Below, in pieces: positions 43,135 to 52,891 of a stretch of 64,000 nt of DNA. Location: positions 141,544-205,543 of the forward strand of contig NZ_LZZS01000006.1 of assembly GCF_014170335.1 (NCBI RefSeq), in the 5' to 3' direction. Made by a program: the position numbers and the translations under genes. Origin of the DNA: Achromobacter sp. UMC46 (GTDB lineage Bacteria; Pseudomonadota; Gammaproteobacteria; Burkholderiales; Burkholderiaceae_B). The notes beneath the pieces are model-generated. The model ran no database searches, was not told the DNA's origin, and saw nothing but the letters and a program-made list of their open reading frames with translations. Each line of letters opens with the position of its first letter. Positions within the stretch are counted from its first letter, which is position 1.

Positions 43135-44304
43135 ATGCATCTTGCCGTTGAACCCACCGCCACGCAATGGCTTGAAAGCCAGCAGCCGGCCATGCTTGCG
43201 CTGCTGGCAGACATCGTCAACATCGACTCCAGCAGCTACGACAAACCCGGCGTGGCGCGCGTGTTCCGCCGCCTGGAATCGTTCTTCGCATCGCACGGCC
43301 TGACCGTGGCGTCGCACTACGCGGGCGACGTCGAAGCCGCGATCTCGGTCACCGTGAACCGCGGCAGCGCCGTCGGCAAGCCGGTCTTGCTGATGGGGCA
43401 TTGTGACACCGTCTTCCCGGCCGGCGAAGCCGCCCGGCGGCCCTTCCGCATCGACGCCGGCCGCGCCTACGGGCCCGGCGTGGCCGACATGAAATCCGGC
43501 ATCGTCATGAACGCCTTCCTGCTGGCCGCCCTGGCCCGCGCGGGCGACGCCGCCCCCGAAGTCACCGGGCTGTTCACCTGTGACGAAGAAATCGGCTCGC
43601 CGCTCAGCAAGGACACGATCACGGCATTCGGCAAGCAGGCCGGCTTCGTGTTCAACGCCGAGCCCGGCCGGCCGTCGGGCAATGTCGTGACCGGCCGCAA
43701 AGGCGGCGTGTTCTTCAACATGGAAATCGAGGGCCGCGCGGCGCACTCCGGCGCGAACTTCGCCGAAGGCATCAGCGCCATTTCGGAACTGGCGCACAAA
43801 GTCGTCGCGCTGGATGCGCTGACCGACATCGACGCAGGCGTCACCGTCAACGTCGGCCTGGTCAATGGCGGCCTGTCAGTCAACACCTCCGCGCCGTCCG
43901 CCACCGCCGCCATCGACCTGCGCATCTTCAATCTTCAACAACGCGAATCGCTGGTCAGCAGCATCCGCTGCATCTGCAACAAGTCCTTCATCACCGGCAC
44001 CTTGTCCAAACTGGACATCACCGGTGAATTCAAACCCTTCGTGCCCACCGCGCATTCGCGCCGCCTGTTCGAGCTCTACCAGGCCGAGCTGGGCGCGATC
44101 GGCCACAAGGCGGAAGCGGAATTCAGCGGCGGCTGCGCCGATTCAGGCGTGACCTCCAGCCTGGGCGCCATCACGCTGTGCGGCACCGGCCCCGTCGGCG
44201 GCAAGTTCCACACGCTGGACGAGTATTGCGAAGTGGACACCATCGTCCCCCGCGGACTGGCGGTCCTGAACACGATATCGCGGCTTTCCCACACCGAGTG
44301 GTAG
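43135..44304 (+). CDS. M20-family metallopeptidase, glutamate carboxypeptidase (CPG2)-like
   Basis: 389 residues. Zinc-site motifs are intact: GHCDTVFP (H89, D91), GPGVADMKSG (D118), TCDEEIGS (E151 general base, E152 ligand), a histidine in GRAAHSGANF of the dimerisation domain, and the late FHTLDEYCEVD histidine. Members remove C-terminal glutamate from folate-like molecules or hydrolyse other N-acyl amino acids. GAGGAG lies before the ATG. The downstream Bug binding protein suggests it processes a compound imported by a tripartite system. The absence of a visible signal peptide indicates a cytoplasmic enzyme. Confidence 0.88.
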   Translation: MHLAVEPTATQWLESQQPAMLALLADIVNIDSSSYDKPGVARVFRRLESFFASHGLTVASHYAGDVEAAISVTVNRGSAVGKPVLLMGHCDTVFPAGEAARRPFRIDAGRAYGPGVADMKSGIVMNAFLLAALARAGDAAPEVTGLFTCDEEIGSPLSKDTITAFGKQAGFVFNAEPGRPSGNVVTGRKGGVFFNMEIEGRAAHSGANFAEGISAISELAHKVVALDALTDIDAGVTVNVGLVNGGLSVNTSAPSATAAIDLRIFNLQQRESLVSSIRCICNKSFITGTLSKLDITGEFKPFVPTAHSRRLFELYQAELGAIGHKAEAEFSGGCADSGVTSSLGAITLCGTGPVGGKFHTLDEYCEVDTIVPRGLAVLNTISRLSHTEW

Positions 44305-44354
44305 GCGGCACCCGCGCCGCCTGACCCTCCCGGCTTTCTCACCTGGTGATCCTC

Positions 44355-45371
44355 ATGACATCCCACGCATTGCAGACACGCCGTTCGATCCTCAAAGCCA
44401 GTGTGGCGCTGACATTCGCGCCCGCCACCGCCTGGATGACAGCCGCCCACGCCCAGGCCTACCCGAGCGGGCCGGTCAGCATGATGGTGCCATACCCGGC
44501 GGGCGGACCCAGCGACCTCAGCGCGCGCATCCTGAGCGGCCCCATCGGCGACAGCCTGGGCGCGCGCGTCGTGGTGGAGAACCTGGGTGGCGCCACGGGG
44601 ACGATCGCGGCCTCGAAAGTGCTCAATGCCAAAGCCGACGGGGGCATCTTCTTCCAGGGCTCGCAGAACGAATTGATCCTGCCGCCGCTGACCAACCGGG
44701 CCGTGCGCTATCAGCCCGACGCGTTCGAGAGCCTGCAACCGATCACCGTCACCCACCTGGTGCTGCTGGTGCGCACCGGCCTGCCCGTGGACTCGATGGA
44801 CGCGTTCCTGAAGCTGGCCGCGCAACGCGATGCGTCCACGTCGCTGACCTACGGCACGGTGGGCGTGGGATCGCTCTACCACCTGATCACGGAATACCTG
44901 GGCAAGACCGTCAAGGTGCCGTTCACGCACGTGCCCTACACCGGCACCGCGCCGGTCATCCAGGACCTGTCCGGCGGACAGATCGACTTCAGCATCATGC
45001 CGTTCCAGGCATCCATGCTGGAAATGATCAAGGGCGGCCGCTTCAAGGCGATCGCCGTGCTGTCCCGGAACAAGCCGGCCGTGCTGGCGCAAGTGCCCAG
45101 CATCACGGAAACGCCCGCGCTGGCCAATTTCGAATACGCCAGCTACGCCGGCTACTACGTGAAGAAAGGCACGCCAGACACGGTCAAGCAAGCGCTGAAC
45201 AAGGCCATCGGCCACGCGCTGGAAGACAAGACGGTGATCGCCAAGCTGGAAGCCGACGGGCGCAATGTCTCGCCCCGGATGAGTTTGGAAGAAGCGGCGG
45301 CGGCCTATGCGACCCAGATCGCGAAGTACAAGGAGATGATCCGCGTGACGGGGTATTCGCAGGCGGGTTGA
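44355..45371 (+). CDS. Tripartite tricarboxylate transporter (Bug/TctC) binding protein
   Basis: 338 residues. The signal contains a twin-arginine stretch (QTRRSILKASVALTF) and cleaves near AHA-Q. Mature motifs are those of Bug proteins: YPSGPVSMMVPYPAGGPSDLSARIL, VVENLGGATGTIAASKV, VPYTGTAPVIQDLSGGQIDF and YYVKKGTPDTVKQALNKAI. Bug proteins are greatly expanded in Bordetella and Achromobacter and bind carboxylates or amides. ATG at 44355 is preferred to a GTG at 44346. No TctA/TctB membrane genes lie beside it. Confidence 0.92.
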   Translation: MTSHALQTRRSILKASVALTFAPATAWMTAAHAQAYPSGPVSMMVPYPAGGPSDLSARILSGPIGDSLGARVVVENLGGATGTIAASKVLNAKADGGIFFQGSQNELILPPLTNRAVRYQPDAFESLQPITVTHLVLLVRTGLPVDSMDAFLKLAAQRDASTSLTYGTVGVGSLYHLITEYLGKTVKVPFTHVPYTGTAPVIQDLSGGQIDFSIMPFQASMLEMIKGGRFKAIAVLSRNKPAVLAQVPSITETPALANFEYASYAGYYVKKGTPDTVKQALNKAIGHALEDKTVIAKLEADGRNVSPRMSLEEAAAAYATQIAKYKEMIRVTGYSQAG

Positions 45372-45380
45372 TCCCAAGAA

Positions 45381-45408
45381 AAGAGGCCGCCCATGGGCGG
45401 CCTCTTTG
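45381..45408. terminator. Intrinsic terminator after the Bug gene
   Basis: A 12-bp perfect stem, AAAGAGGCCGCC paired with GGCGGCCTCTTT around a CATG loop, 9 bases after the stop. The A and T ends allow function in both directions. Confidence 0.85.
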
Positions 45409-45501
45409 CGTCACTGCCGGCGCTGAAGAACAATCGCTTAATGGCGCCTGTTCGTCTCGTGGCGCCGGAGTGTCGAGAGTGCGTCGATTAAGAGACGTGG
45501 A

Positions 45502-46593
45502 TCAGACGTTGAACAGGAAGTTCATCACATCGCCATCCTGCACGATGTATTCCTTGCCTTCGGCGCGCATCTTGCCCGCTTCCTTGGCGCCCTGCTCGCC
45601 CTTGTAGGTGATGAAGTCCTCATACGCGATCGTCTGAGCACGAATAAAGCCGCGTTCGAAGTCGGTGTGGATGACGCCGGCGGCTTGCGGCGCGGTGGCG
45701 CCGATGGCGACCGTCCAGGCGCGCACTTCCTTCACGCCGGCGGTGAAGTAGGTCTGCAGGCCCAGCAGTTTGAAGGCGGCGCGGATCAGGCGGTTCAGAC
45801 CCGGCTCTTCCATGCCCATGTCGGACAGGAAGGCTTGGCGGTCAGCGTCGTCCAGGTCCACGATTTCGGATTCGATGGCGGCACAAATGGCCACGACCGG
45901 CGCGTTGCGCGCGGCGGCGAATTCGGTCAGGCGGTCCAGCAGCGGGTTGTTCGTGAAACCGTCGTCGGCCACGTTGCCCACGTACATGGCGCGCTTGGCG
46001 GTGATGAAGCACAGCTGGGCGATGTCGGCGTGTTCTTCCGTCGTCAGGTCCAGCGCGCGGATCGGCTTGGCTTCGTTCAGCTGGGCAATGCATTTTTCCA
46101 GCACGGCCACGATGCGCTGCGATTCCTTGTCGCCGGAACGCGCGGTCTTCTGGTGGCGCAGCAGGGCCTTCTCGGCGGTCTGCAGGTCGGCCAGCGCCAG
46201 CTCGGTCTCGATGACTTCGATGTCGGCGATGGGGTCGACCTTGCCGGCCACGTGGATCACGTTCGGATCTTCGAAGCAGCGCACGACGTTGACGATGGCG
46301 TCGGTTTCGCGGATGTGCGACAGGAACTGGTTGCCCAGGCCTTCGCCCTTGCTCGCGCCGGCGACCAGGCCCGCGATGTCGACGAATTCGACGGTGGCGG
46401 ACAGGATGCGTTCGGGTTTGACGATTTCAGCCAGCTTCTGCAAACGCGGATCCGGCACCTCGACCACACCGACGTTGGGTTCGATGGTGCAGAACGGGTA
46501 GTTCTCGGCGGCGATGCCGGCGCGGGTCAGAGCATTGAAGAGTGTCGATTTGCCAACGTTGGGCAGGCCGACGATGCCGCATTGCAGAGCCAT
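45502..46593 (-). CDS. ychF: YchF/OLA1-type redox-regulated ATPase
   Basis: 363 residues, standard length. G1 is [15 protein letters not shown] at the N-terminus, G3 [21 protein letters not shown] near residue 70, and the C-terminal TGS-like domain ends with [20 protein letters not shown] sequence ([16 protein letters not shown]). It binds ATP rather than GTP in characterised relatives and associates with ribosomes. It usually lies near pth, as here, separated only by the CPBP gene. Confidence 0.96.
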   Translation of the reverse strand: MALQCGIVGLPNVGKSTLFNALTRAGIAAENYPFCTIEPNVGVVEVPDPRLQKLAEIVKPERILSATVEFVDIAGLVAGASKGEGLGNQFLSHIRETDAIVNVVRCFEDPNVIHVAGKVDPIADIEVIETELALADLQTAEKALLRHQKTARSGDKESQRIVAVLEKCIAQLNEAKPIRALDLTTEEHADIAQLCFITAKRAMYVGNVADDGFTNNPLLDRLTEFAAARNAPVVAICAAIESEIVDLDDADRQAFLSDMGMEEPGLNRLIRAAFKLLGLQTYFTAGVKEVRAWTVAIGATAPQAAGVIHTDFERGFIRAQTIAYEDFITYKGEQGAKEAGKMRAEGKEYIVQDGDVMNFLFNV

Positions 46594-46689
46594 GGGAATC
46601 CTGTGTAAGTACGGTATTGATCGTTAACGTTCTAGTTTACCCCGGCCAGCGGCAGGGGTACCTGCCGGCGCGCCGGGGATGCGGCCCCG

Positions 46690-47469
46690 CTAACTGGCGG
46701 CGGTGGGCGCCCAGCGCATGACGGCCCAGATCATCAAAATGGGGCCGGCATTGAAGGTGGCGTGCAGCAGGATGGCCGCGCCGATGCCGCGGCGCACGCG
46801 CATCCAGCCCAGCACCAGGCCGGTCAGCCACTGCGGCAGCACCAGCAGCGGCATCAGCCAGTACGGCGTCTTGCTGTAGACGAAGTTCGTCAGGTGCACG
46901 GCGGCAAATGTCAGGGCCACCAGATGGAACACCAGGCCGAAGTGCTTCAGGTAATAGCGCCGCCAGGCCGTGTCCCAGCCCTTCAGGGGCTCGGCGCGCT
47001 GGCGCGTCCCCCAGCATGCCAGGATCACGAACGCGGCCAGCAGCAGGCCTGTCCACAGCTTGGGGCCATACAGCACGACAGGCATCAGGGCCGGAACCAG
47101 CCACAACACTTGCCGCGGACGGCGCAAACCGTAGCGAAAGAGCATTTCTTCGACCAGCGGGGCCCACAGCACGGCGGTCAGCCACGGCAGGTTGGTCGGA
47201 TCGATGCGGTGCGTCGCGCCCCCCATGCCGGCCGCCATCACGGCCACCGGCCCCAGCGCGAACAGGTTCAGCGCCCACAGCAGCCCGGCCCACGCCAGCA
47301 AACGGCCGGGGCCGATGCCCGGCCACCAGTCAGCGGCCAGGCTGCCGCCAGTGGTGCGCCCCCGCAGGCGGGCCACGGGCTGCGGATGGCGGATGAAGCG
47401 CCAGAAATCCGCGACCTCGTTGCGAAAGCGCATCTTGCCGCCGGACGGGGGCTGCGGGCTGGCGGACAT
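46690..47469 (-). CDS. CPBP-family intramembrane metalloprotease
   Basis: 259 residues with about seven hydrophobic segments. The CPBP (Abi) motifs are present: EEMLFR (E107, E108, R112) near LWAPLVEEMLFRYGL, the FAAVHL histidine motif near residue 190, and the ILLHATFN histidine/asparagine motif near 240. Such proteins cleave prenylated or other membrane substrates; some give bacteriocin immunity. Its ATG shares one base with the pth stop (TGATG), so it is cotranslated with pth. Specific role unknown. Confidence 0.82.
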   Translation of the reverse strand: MSASPQPPSGGKMRFRNEVADFWRFIRHPQPVARLRGRTTGGSLAADWWPGIGPGRLLAWAGLLWALNLFALGPVAVMAAGMGGATHRIDPTNLPWLTAVLWAPLVEEMLFRYGLRRPRQVLWLVPALMPVVLYGPKLWTGLLLAAFVILACWGTRQRAEPLKGWDTAWRRYYLKHFGLVFHLVALTFAAVHLTNFVYSKTPYWLMPLLVLPQWLTGLVLGWMRVRRGIGAAILLHATFNAGPILMIWAVMRWAPTAAS

Positions 47470-48065
47470 CAGGCGACGTTGCCGCTATGCAGTTGGCGGG
47501 TGGCCAGCGCGAAATCTCCGGCCAGCATCGCCGGCACGACGGCGCGGCAACGGTCGATGACGGCTTCGATTTCTTTCTGTTCCTCGCGGCGCGGCGGGTG
47601 CAGCACGAAGTCCGCCACTTGCTGGGCCAGGTTCAACGTGCGCGGATGGCCGATGCCGATGCGCAGGCGCCAGAAATTGGGGCTGCCCAGCACGGCCTGG
47701 ATATCCTTCAAGCCGTTGTGGCCGGCATGGCCGCCGCCCTGCTTGAGCTTTACCTGGCCGGGCAGCAGATCCAGTTCGTCATGCAGCACCAGCACCTGCT
47801 CGGGCTCCAGCTTGTAGAAGCGGGCCAGCGCGCCGACGGCCTGGCCGGATTTGTTCATATAGGTGATGGGTTTGAGCAGCAGCACGTTGTCCGTGCCCAG
47901 GCGCGACTTGGCGACCATGCCGAAAAAAGACTTCTCCAGCGCGAAAGAAGTGCGCAGGTCGTCCGCCAGGTGGTCGGCCAGCCAGAAGCCGGCGTTGTGC
48001 CGGGTGGTTTCGTAGTCGGGACCGGGATTACCCAATCCCACGATGAGGCGTATGGGAATAGACAT
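47469..48065 (-). CDS. pth: Peptidyl-tRNA hydrolase Pth
   Basis: 198 residues. [19 protein letters not shown] carries the catalytic histidine (H23), [13 protein letters not shown] the conserved Asn, and [27 protein letters not shown] the substrate-binding part. It frees tRNA from stalled peptidyl-tRNA. It lies behind rplY in the common rplY-pth-ychF arrangement, with a hairpin between rplY and pth. Confidence 0.97.
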   Translation of the reverse strand: MSIPIRLIVGLGNPGPDYETTRHNAGFWLADHLADDLRTSFALEKSFFGMVAKSRLGTDNVLLLKPITYMNKSGQAVGALARFYKLEPEQVLVLHDELDLLPGQVKLKQGGGHAGHNGLKDIQAVLGSPNFWRLRIGIGHPRTLNLAQQVADFVLHPPRREEQKEIEAVIDRCRAVVPAMLAGDFALATRQLHSGNVA

Positions 48066-48087
48066 GATGGAGGGTGTTTAAACCAAA

Positions 48088-48121
48088 AAACCCTGCGCAT
48101 GCAAATGCACACGCAGGGTTT
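48088..48121 (-). terminator. Intrinsic terminator/attenuator between rplY and pth
   Basis: AAACCCTGCG (48088-48097) pairs with CGCAGGGTTT (48112-48121); on the - strand the stem is followed by a run of T (six in all). It lies 44 bp after rplY and 22 bp before pth, so it may let only part of the rplY transcription into pth. Confidence 0.75.
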
Positions 48122-48165
48122 CGGGCATAAGCCGCAGGGAAAGCCCGAAGGCCTTCCCGCAGAAC

Positions 48166-48774
48166 TTAGGCGGCCGGAGCGGCGGCTTCGGCTTCGTCGG
48201 CGGCAGCGCCGCCCTTGACGATGGCGGCAGCCAGCAGCGGGTTGTCTTCACCGCCGTGGGGGACGTACGTCACGCCCATGGGCAGCTTGATGTCAGCCAG
48301 GTGGATCGAAGCGCCAGCCAGGATGTTGGTCAGGTCGACTTCGATGAACTGGGGCAGAGCCTTCGGCAGGCAGGTGATTTCCAGTTCGGTCGTCACGTGG
48401 CTGATGATGGCGCCCGACAGCTTCACGGCCGGCGAGATTTCAGCGTTCACGAAGTGCAGCGGCACCTTGGTACGCAGGGCTTGGTTGGCGTCGACGCGCT
48501 GGAAGTCCACGTGCAGGACTTGCGGCTTGTAGGCGTGCCATTGAACCGAACGCAGCAGAACTTGCTCTTCCTTGGCGCCTTCGAGCTGCATTTGCAGGAT
48601 CGATGCGTGGAATTCTTCCTTACGCAGGGCGTGGTAGATCTCGTTGTGGTCGAGTTCGATGTTCAGGGGGGCAGCCGTACCACCATAGACAATGGCGGGA
48701 ACGCGGCCCGCGCGGCGCAGGCGGCGGCTCGCACTCGAACCCTGGACGCTACGCGCAGTGGCGATAAATTTCAT
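48166..48774 (-). CDS. rplY: 50S ribosomal protein L25/general stress protein Ctc
   Basis: 202 residues, the long (TL5/Ctc) form. The 5S-rRNA-binding domain spans about 1-95 ([24 protein letters not shown]), followed by the C-terminal Ctc domain with [51 protein letters not shown], and an Ala/Glu-rich tail. ATG at 48774 follows GGAG. Upstream of it, 146 bp separate the gene from prs. Confidence 0.96.
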   Translation of the reverse strand: MKFIATARSVQGSSASRRLRRAGRVPAIVYGGTAAPLNIELDHNEIYHALRKEEFHASILQMQLEGAKEEQVLLRSVQWHAYKPQVLHVDFQRVDANQALRTKVPLHFVNAEISPAVKLSGAIISHVTTELEITCLPKALPQFIEVDLTNILAGASIHLADIKLPMGVTYVPHGGEDNPLLAAAIVKGGAAADEAEAAAPAA

Positions 48775-48920
48775 GGAAAACTCCAAAAACAAAATAAGGT
48801 GAAGAGGCTTCACCAGTTAACGGCACGGCGCGCAACATGCGCGCCGTGTTGATTGCGCCTTGCCGCGACCAGCAAGGTGCAAAAACTAAGGTAGGCAGCT
48901 GCCGACCCGACGCCGAGGCG

Positions 48921-49871
48921 TCAGTCGACGAACAGCGAGCTGACCGATTCCGCGTTCGAGATACGCAGGATGGTCTCGCCCAGCAGCGCGGCGCACGACA
49001 GCTGGCGGATCTTGCCGCTGGCCTGGCCTTGCTCGGAGAGCGGGATGGTGTCGGTGACGACCAGTTCGTCCAGTTCCGATGCTTCAATGCGGTCGATGGC
49101 GCCGCCCGACAGCACGGGGTGCGTGCAATAGGCGTAAACGGCGCCGGCGCCGCGGTCTTTCAGGGCCTGGGCCGCCTTGCACAGCGTGCCGGCGGTGTCG
49201 ACCATGTCGTCCATGATGATGCAGGTGCGGCCGTCGACTTCACCGATGATGTTCATCACTTCCGACACGTTGGCGCGCGGACGGCGCTTGTCGATGATGG
49301 CCAGGTCGGCTTCCAATTGCTTGGCCAGGGCGCGTGCGCGGACCACGCCGCCGATGTCCGGAGACACCACGACCAGATTCGAGAAATTGCGGCGCCAGAT
49401 GTCGCCCAGCAAGATCGGACCGGCGTAGATGTTGTCCACGGGGATGTCGAAGAAGCCCTGGATCTGGTCGGCGTGCAGGTCCATCGTCAGGACGCGGTCG
49501 ACGCCAGCCACTTGCAGCATGTTGGCTACGACCTTGGCCGAGATCGCGACGCGCGCCGAGCGCGGGCGGCGGTCTTGGCGGGCATAGCCGAAATAGGGAA
49601 TCGCGGCGGTGATGCGGCCAGCGGAAGCGCGGCGCAAGGCATCGACCATCACCATGATTTCCATCAGGTTGTCATTGGTAGGGGCACAGGTGGGCTGCAG
49701 GACGAAGACGTCCTTGCCGCGCACGTTCTCGTTGATTTCGACCATCACCTCGCCGTCCGAGAAGCGACCGACGGTCATCTTGCCCAGGGACATATCGAGG
49801 TGGTTGACTACGTCCACGGCCAGCCGAGTGTTGGCCGTGCCCGTGAAGATCATGAAGCTATCGTTTGCCAT
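48921..49871 (-). CDS. prs: Ribose-phosphate pyrophosphokinase Prs
   Basis: 316 residues, standard length. [20 protein letters not shown] start, [41 protein letters not shown] near 100, [18 protein letters not shown] near 125 and the PRPP-binding [17 protein letters not shown] near 215 are all intact. It makes PRPP for nucleotide, histidine and NAD synthesis. The gene follows tRNA-Gln and its terminator on the same strand; a pair of GCGCGATACA direct repeats lies 59-80 bp upstream. Confidence 0.97.
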   Translation of the reverse strand: MANDSFMIFTGTANTRLAVDVVNHLDMSLGKMTVGRFSDGEVMVEINENVRGKDVFVLQPTCAPTNDNLMEIMVMVDALRRASAGRITAAIPYFGYARQDRRPRSARVAISAKVVANMLQVAGVDRVLTMDLHADQIQGFFDIPVDNIYAGPILLGDIWRRNFSNLVVVSPDIGGVVRARALAKQLEADLAIIDKRRPRANVSEVMNIIGEVDGRTCIIMDDMVDTAGTLCKAAQALKDRGAGAVYAYCTHPVLSGGAIDRIEASELDELVVTDTIPLSEQGQASGKIRQLSCAALLGETILRISNAESVSSLFVD

Positions 49872-49929
49872 GATGGATGATGCGATGGTCGTTTTAAGAC
49901 ACTAACGAGGTGATGCGGGGGGTAATACG

Positions 49930-49951
49930 GCGCGATACACAGCGCGATACA
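49930..49951. repeat. Two direct GCGCGATACA copies upstream of prs
   Basis: Identical decamers at 49930-49939 and 49942-49951, 12 bp apart, in the prs upstream region. They could be a protein-binding site or chance repetition. Confidence 0.35.
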
Positions 49952-49973
49952 AAACACCAGCGGACCCGGAAAA

Positions 49974-50040
49974 TAAAAAAGCTGCTGAACCCGGGCCAGT
50001 GTCTTACAGGCGTGTTCAACAGCTTTTTTATGTATTCGGT
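49974..50040 (-). terminator. Terminator of tRNA-Gln
   Basis: A 17-bp stem with one mismatch (49974-49990 with 50024-50040) and a large loop; on the - strand it ends in six T. It starts right after the tRNA 3' end. Confidence 0.8.
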
Positions 50041-50117
50041 TGGCTGGGGAGGAAGGATTCGAACCTTCGCATGCCGGAATCAAAATCCGGTGCCTTAACC
50101 AGCTTGGCGACTCCCCA
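50041..50117 (-). tRNA. tRNA-Gln (anticodon UUG)
   Basis: The reverse strand folds as a tRNA: acceptor TGGGGAG / CTCCCCA plus encoded GCCA end, anticodon stem CCGGA/TCCGG around loop TTTTGAT (anticodon TTG), and T-arm GAAGG-TTCGAAT-CCTTC. The body is very like E. coli tRNA-Gln. It lies between ispE and prs, as usual in Bordetella relatives. Confidence 0.97.
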
Positions 50118-50118
50118 A

Positions 50119-51018
50119 CTATCTTGCAATCCAATTCCGCAGTGGATGTTCAGTCAAGCCAGTACATGCCTGCACTAACCGAAACCCTGGATGCGTTGTG
50201 CTGTTTGTTTTAACAGCGCCGCGCATTGTAGCGGATATTTCTGCTTTTGCCAAAACGGCTTCGGAAAGTTCGGAAAACTCGGCGAATAAACACGCGCCTG
50301 ATCCCGACATGCGAACGGGTATGCCCTGTTCGCTAAGCCACCGCGTTGCCCTGAGAACCTCAGGATAAAGACGGTGAACTACCGGCTCCAGATCATTTTT
50401 CCCGAAGGAAAAATTTGGCGAAGCAAGAAAGTCCGCTATTGTGATGTAAGAAGAATCCCTTGTCAAATCGGGTGCGGAAAATATCCCGACAGTCGGCACG
50501 CTCGTGTCCGGTTGCGCCACCAGATACGCGCGTTCTGGCAAGGTCACGGCGGTGAGGTCTTCGCCCACGCCTTCGGCAAACGCCGATTGGCCAAACACGA
50601 ACACGGGCACGTCCGCCCCCAGCGGCAAGGCCAGCGCCATGAGCTCGCGGCGCGTCAGCCCCGTCCCCCACAGCTTGTTCAATGCGATCAGCACGGTCGC
50701 CGCGTCGCTGGATCCGCCGCCCAGGCCGCCGCCCTGCGGAATGCGCTTCTCCAGCGCGATCTGCGCCCCCTGGCGCGTGCCGGTGGCGCGCCGCAGCGCG
50801 TGGGCCGCGCGCAGGGTCAGGTCGTCGGCCTCGGACACGCCAGGCAATTCAGACGCCCGGCTGATGACGCCGTCGGCGCGCGCCTCGAAATGCAGCGTGT
50901 CGCACAAGTCGATGAAACGGAAGACCGTCTGCAGCAGGTGATAGCCGTCGGCGCGGCGGCCCACCACATGCAGGAAGAGGTTCAGTTTGGCGGGAGCGGG
51001 AACGTCGTACAAAGTCAC
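50119..51018 (-). CDS. ispE: 4-diphosphocytidyl-2-C-methyl-D-erythritol kinase IspE
   Basis: About 299 residues; GHMP kinase of the MEP isoprenoid pathway. LYDVPAPAKLNLFLHVVGRRADGYHLL at the start holds the catalytic lysine, IPQGGGLGGGSSDAATVL is the ATP loop near residue 95, and VRMSGSGACLFAEF lies near 245. No ATG fits: GTG at 51018 is used; TTG at 51027 or a longer frame to 51084 is possible. The C-terminal 35 residues past the kinase fold are Thr/Arg-rich. The stop lies 1 base from the tRNA-Gln 5' end. Confidence 0.94.
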   Translation of the reverse strand: MTLYDVPAPAKLNLFLHVVGRRADGYHLLQTVFRFIDLCDTLHFEARADGVISRASELPGVSEADDLTLRAAHALRRATGTRQGAQIALEKRIPQGGGLGGGSSDAATVLIALNKLWGTGLTRRELMALALPLGADVPVFVFGQSAFAEGVGEDLTAVTLPERAYLVAQPDTSVPTVGIFSAPDLTRDSSYITIADFLASPNFSFGKNDLEPVVHRLYPEVLRATRWLSEQGIPVRMSGSGACLFAEFSELSEAVLAKAEISATMRGAVKTNSTTHPGFRLVQACTGLTEHPLRNWIAR

Positions 51019-51080
51019 AGAAGACAACCGGTGCGGGACATGCCCACATTCTAGCCACGCACCGGCCGCAGCGCCTGCGC

Positions 51081-52679
51081 TCAAGCCAGTTGCGGCGCGC
51101 CCGCGGCGGCCAGCCGCCCGGCCGGCGCGTCGATCACCTGCCCCTCCGGCAGCTTGAAGACGGACACGGCGCCCGCCAAATGGCGCGCCTGCTCTTCCAG
51201 CGCGCCCGCGGCCGCTGCCGCCTCTTCCACCAAGGCCGCGTTCTGCTGCGTCACGCTGTCCATCTGCGACACCGCGCGGTTGACCTGGTCGATGCCGCCG
51301 GCCTGCTCCTCGGACGCCGCCGAAATCTCGCCCATCAGGCGGGTCACGCGCTGCACCGAGTCCACGATCTCGCGCATGGTGGCGCCGGCGCTCTCGACCT
51401 GCGCGGATCCCTTGCCGACCGTCTGCGCGGAATCTTCGATCAACTGCTTGATTTCCTTGGCCGCGGCCGCGCTGCGCTGCGCCAGCGTGCGCACCTCGCT
51501 GGCCACGACCGCGAAGCCCTTGCCCTGTTCGCCCGCGCGCGCGGCTTCCACCGCCGCGTTCAGCGCCAGGATGTTGGTCTGGAACGCGATGCCGTCGATC
51601 ACGCCGACGATGTCGGCGATGCGCGACGAGCTGCCCGAGATGGCGCGCATGGTCTCGACCACGCTGGCCACGGCGTCCCCGCCGCGCTGCGCCACCGCGG
51701 CCGAGGTCGCCACCATGCGGTTGGCTTCGCGCGCGGTGTCCGCGTTCTGCTTCACGGTGGACGCCAGCTCTTCCATGCTGGCCGCCGTCTCTTCAAGCGA
51801 CGCGGCCTGCTCTTCGGTGCGGCTGGACAGGTCGGTGTTGCCCGACGAGATTTCGCGCGCGCCCACATTGATCTCGTCCACGCCACGGCGCACGGCGGAC
51901 ACCGTGCGCACCAGGCTGTCCTGCATGCCCTTCAAGGCGGCCAGCAACGCGCCAATTTCGTTCTTGCCCCGGTCAGCCACGCGGCGGGTCAGGTCGCCTT
52001 CGGCGATACGGCGGAAGATCTCGCCGGCTTCCAGCAGCGGGCGCACGATCATGCGGCGGATCAGCACGTGGGCGCCCACGGCCATCAACAGTCCCAGCGC
52101 CAAAATGCCGGCCAACAGCGACGTGAACAACGTATGGAAGAGGGATATCTCGTCCATGGCGCCCTGCCCCGCTTCCTCAGCCCGGACCATGAAGGCGTCG
52201 CGCTCGCTGACCAGCAGCTCCTGCGCCTGCTGCGTGCCTTGCTTGAAGTAGCTTTCCATGTCGCCCGCCTCCAGCACGCGGCCGACGCTTTGCAGATTGG
52301 CGCTCAAGTTGGCGTACGCCTGGATCAGGTCCGCCGAGGCGGCCTTTTCTTCAGCCGACAGACCGCCGGCGAACCCCTGGAAGGCACGGTCGCCCGATGC
52401 GATGCGCTGGCGCGCCAGACGCAGCGCCGTCGTATCGCTGGTGTTGCCCTGGGCGACGCGCGTGGCGTAACGGCTCAAGTCGGTGCGGGCCGCCACCAGC
52501 GACAAGGCGGCGGAGTTCACGGCGTTGACCTGCTGCGAGGAAAGGCGATAGAGCTGGCCGACGTCCTGGTTGGTCTGGCGCAGCGCGAGAAAGCCCATGC
52601 CGCCCACCAGCAACTGAAACGTGAAAAATATCGCGATGATCCCCAACAGCATCGTCGCGATGCGCGTGTTCCTGAACAT
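51081..52679 (-). CDS. Methyl-accepting chemotaxis protein
   Basis: 532 residues: N-terminal membrane helix (about 8-30), periplasmic four-helix-bundle sensor (about 35-185), second helix (about 190-212), HAMP domain (215-268, [24 protein letters not shown]) and the cytoplasmic signalling domain with the invariant hairpin [39 protein letters not shown]. Methylation-type glutamates appear in [21 protein letters not shown]. There is no C-terminal NWETF pentapeptide. It senses a periplasmic ligand, unknown. No other chemotaxis genes are near; it sits between ispE and lolB. Confidence 0.95.
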   Translation of the reverse strand: MFRNTRIATMLLGIIAIFFTFQLLVGGMGFLALRQTNQDVGQLYRLSSQQVNAVNSAALSLVAARTDLSRYATRVAQGNTSDTTALRLARQRIASGDRAFQGFAGGLSAEEKAASADLIQAYANLSANLQSVGRVLEAGDMESYFKQGTQQAQELLVSERDAFMVRAEEAGQGAMDEISLFHTLFTSLLAGILALGLLMAVGAHVLIRRMIVRPLLEAGEIFRRIAEGDLTRRVADRGKNEIGALLAALKGMQDSLVRTVSAVRRGVDEINVGAREISSGNTDLSSRTEEQAASLEETAASMEELASTVKQNADTAREANRMVATSAAVAQRGGDAVASVVETMRAISGSSSRIADIVGVIDGIAFQTNILALNAAVEAARAGEQGKGFAVVASEVRTLAQRSAAAAKEIKQLIEDSAQTVGKGSAQVESAGATMREIVDSVQRVTRLMGEISAASEEQAGGIDQVNRAVSQMDSVTQQNAALVEEAAAAAGALEEQARHLAGAVSVFKLPEGQVIDAPAGRLAAAGAPQLA

Positions 52680-52891
52680 AGGCGTTCTCCAAAAAAGCGC
52701 CGGCAGGATTGGCCGCCGTCGCACTTGCGGTCCGCGCGAGGGATGGCCCCGCATGGGCATATGGAGAATTATTCAGTCTGGCCTGACTATTTCAAGCCGT
52801 AACACGAACGTCTTTGCCGCGCTTATTTGCCCGATTAGGGAGCGCGGGACGTGTTAGGAGGAGCTGCAGGGCACGGACGGCCCCGCCGGGA

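Noticed and set aside
46641..46689. GC-rich palindromes between the CPBP gene and ychF as a definite terminator
   Set aside because: CCGGCGCGCCGG (46665-46676) and nearby pairings can form several alternative folds without a T run, so no single terminator can be supported.
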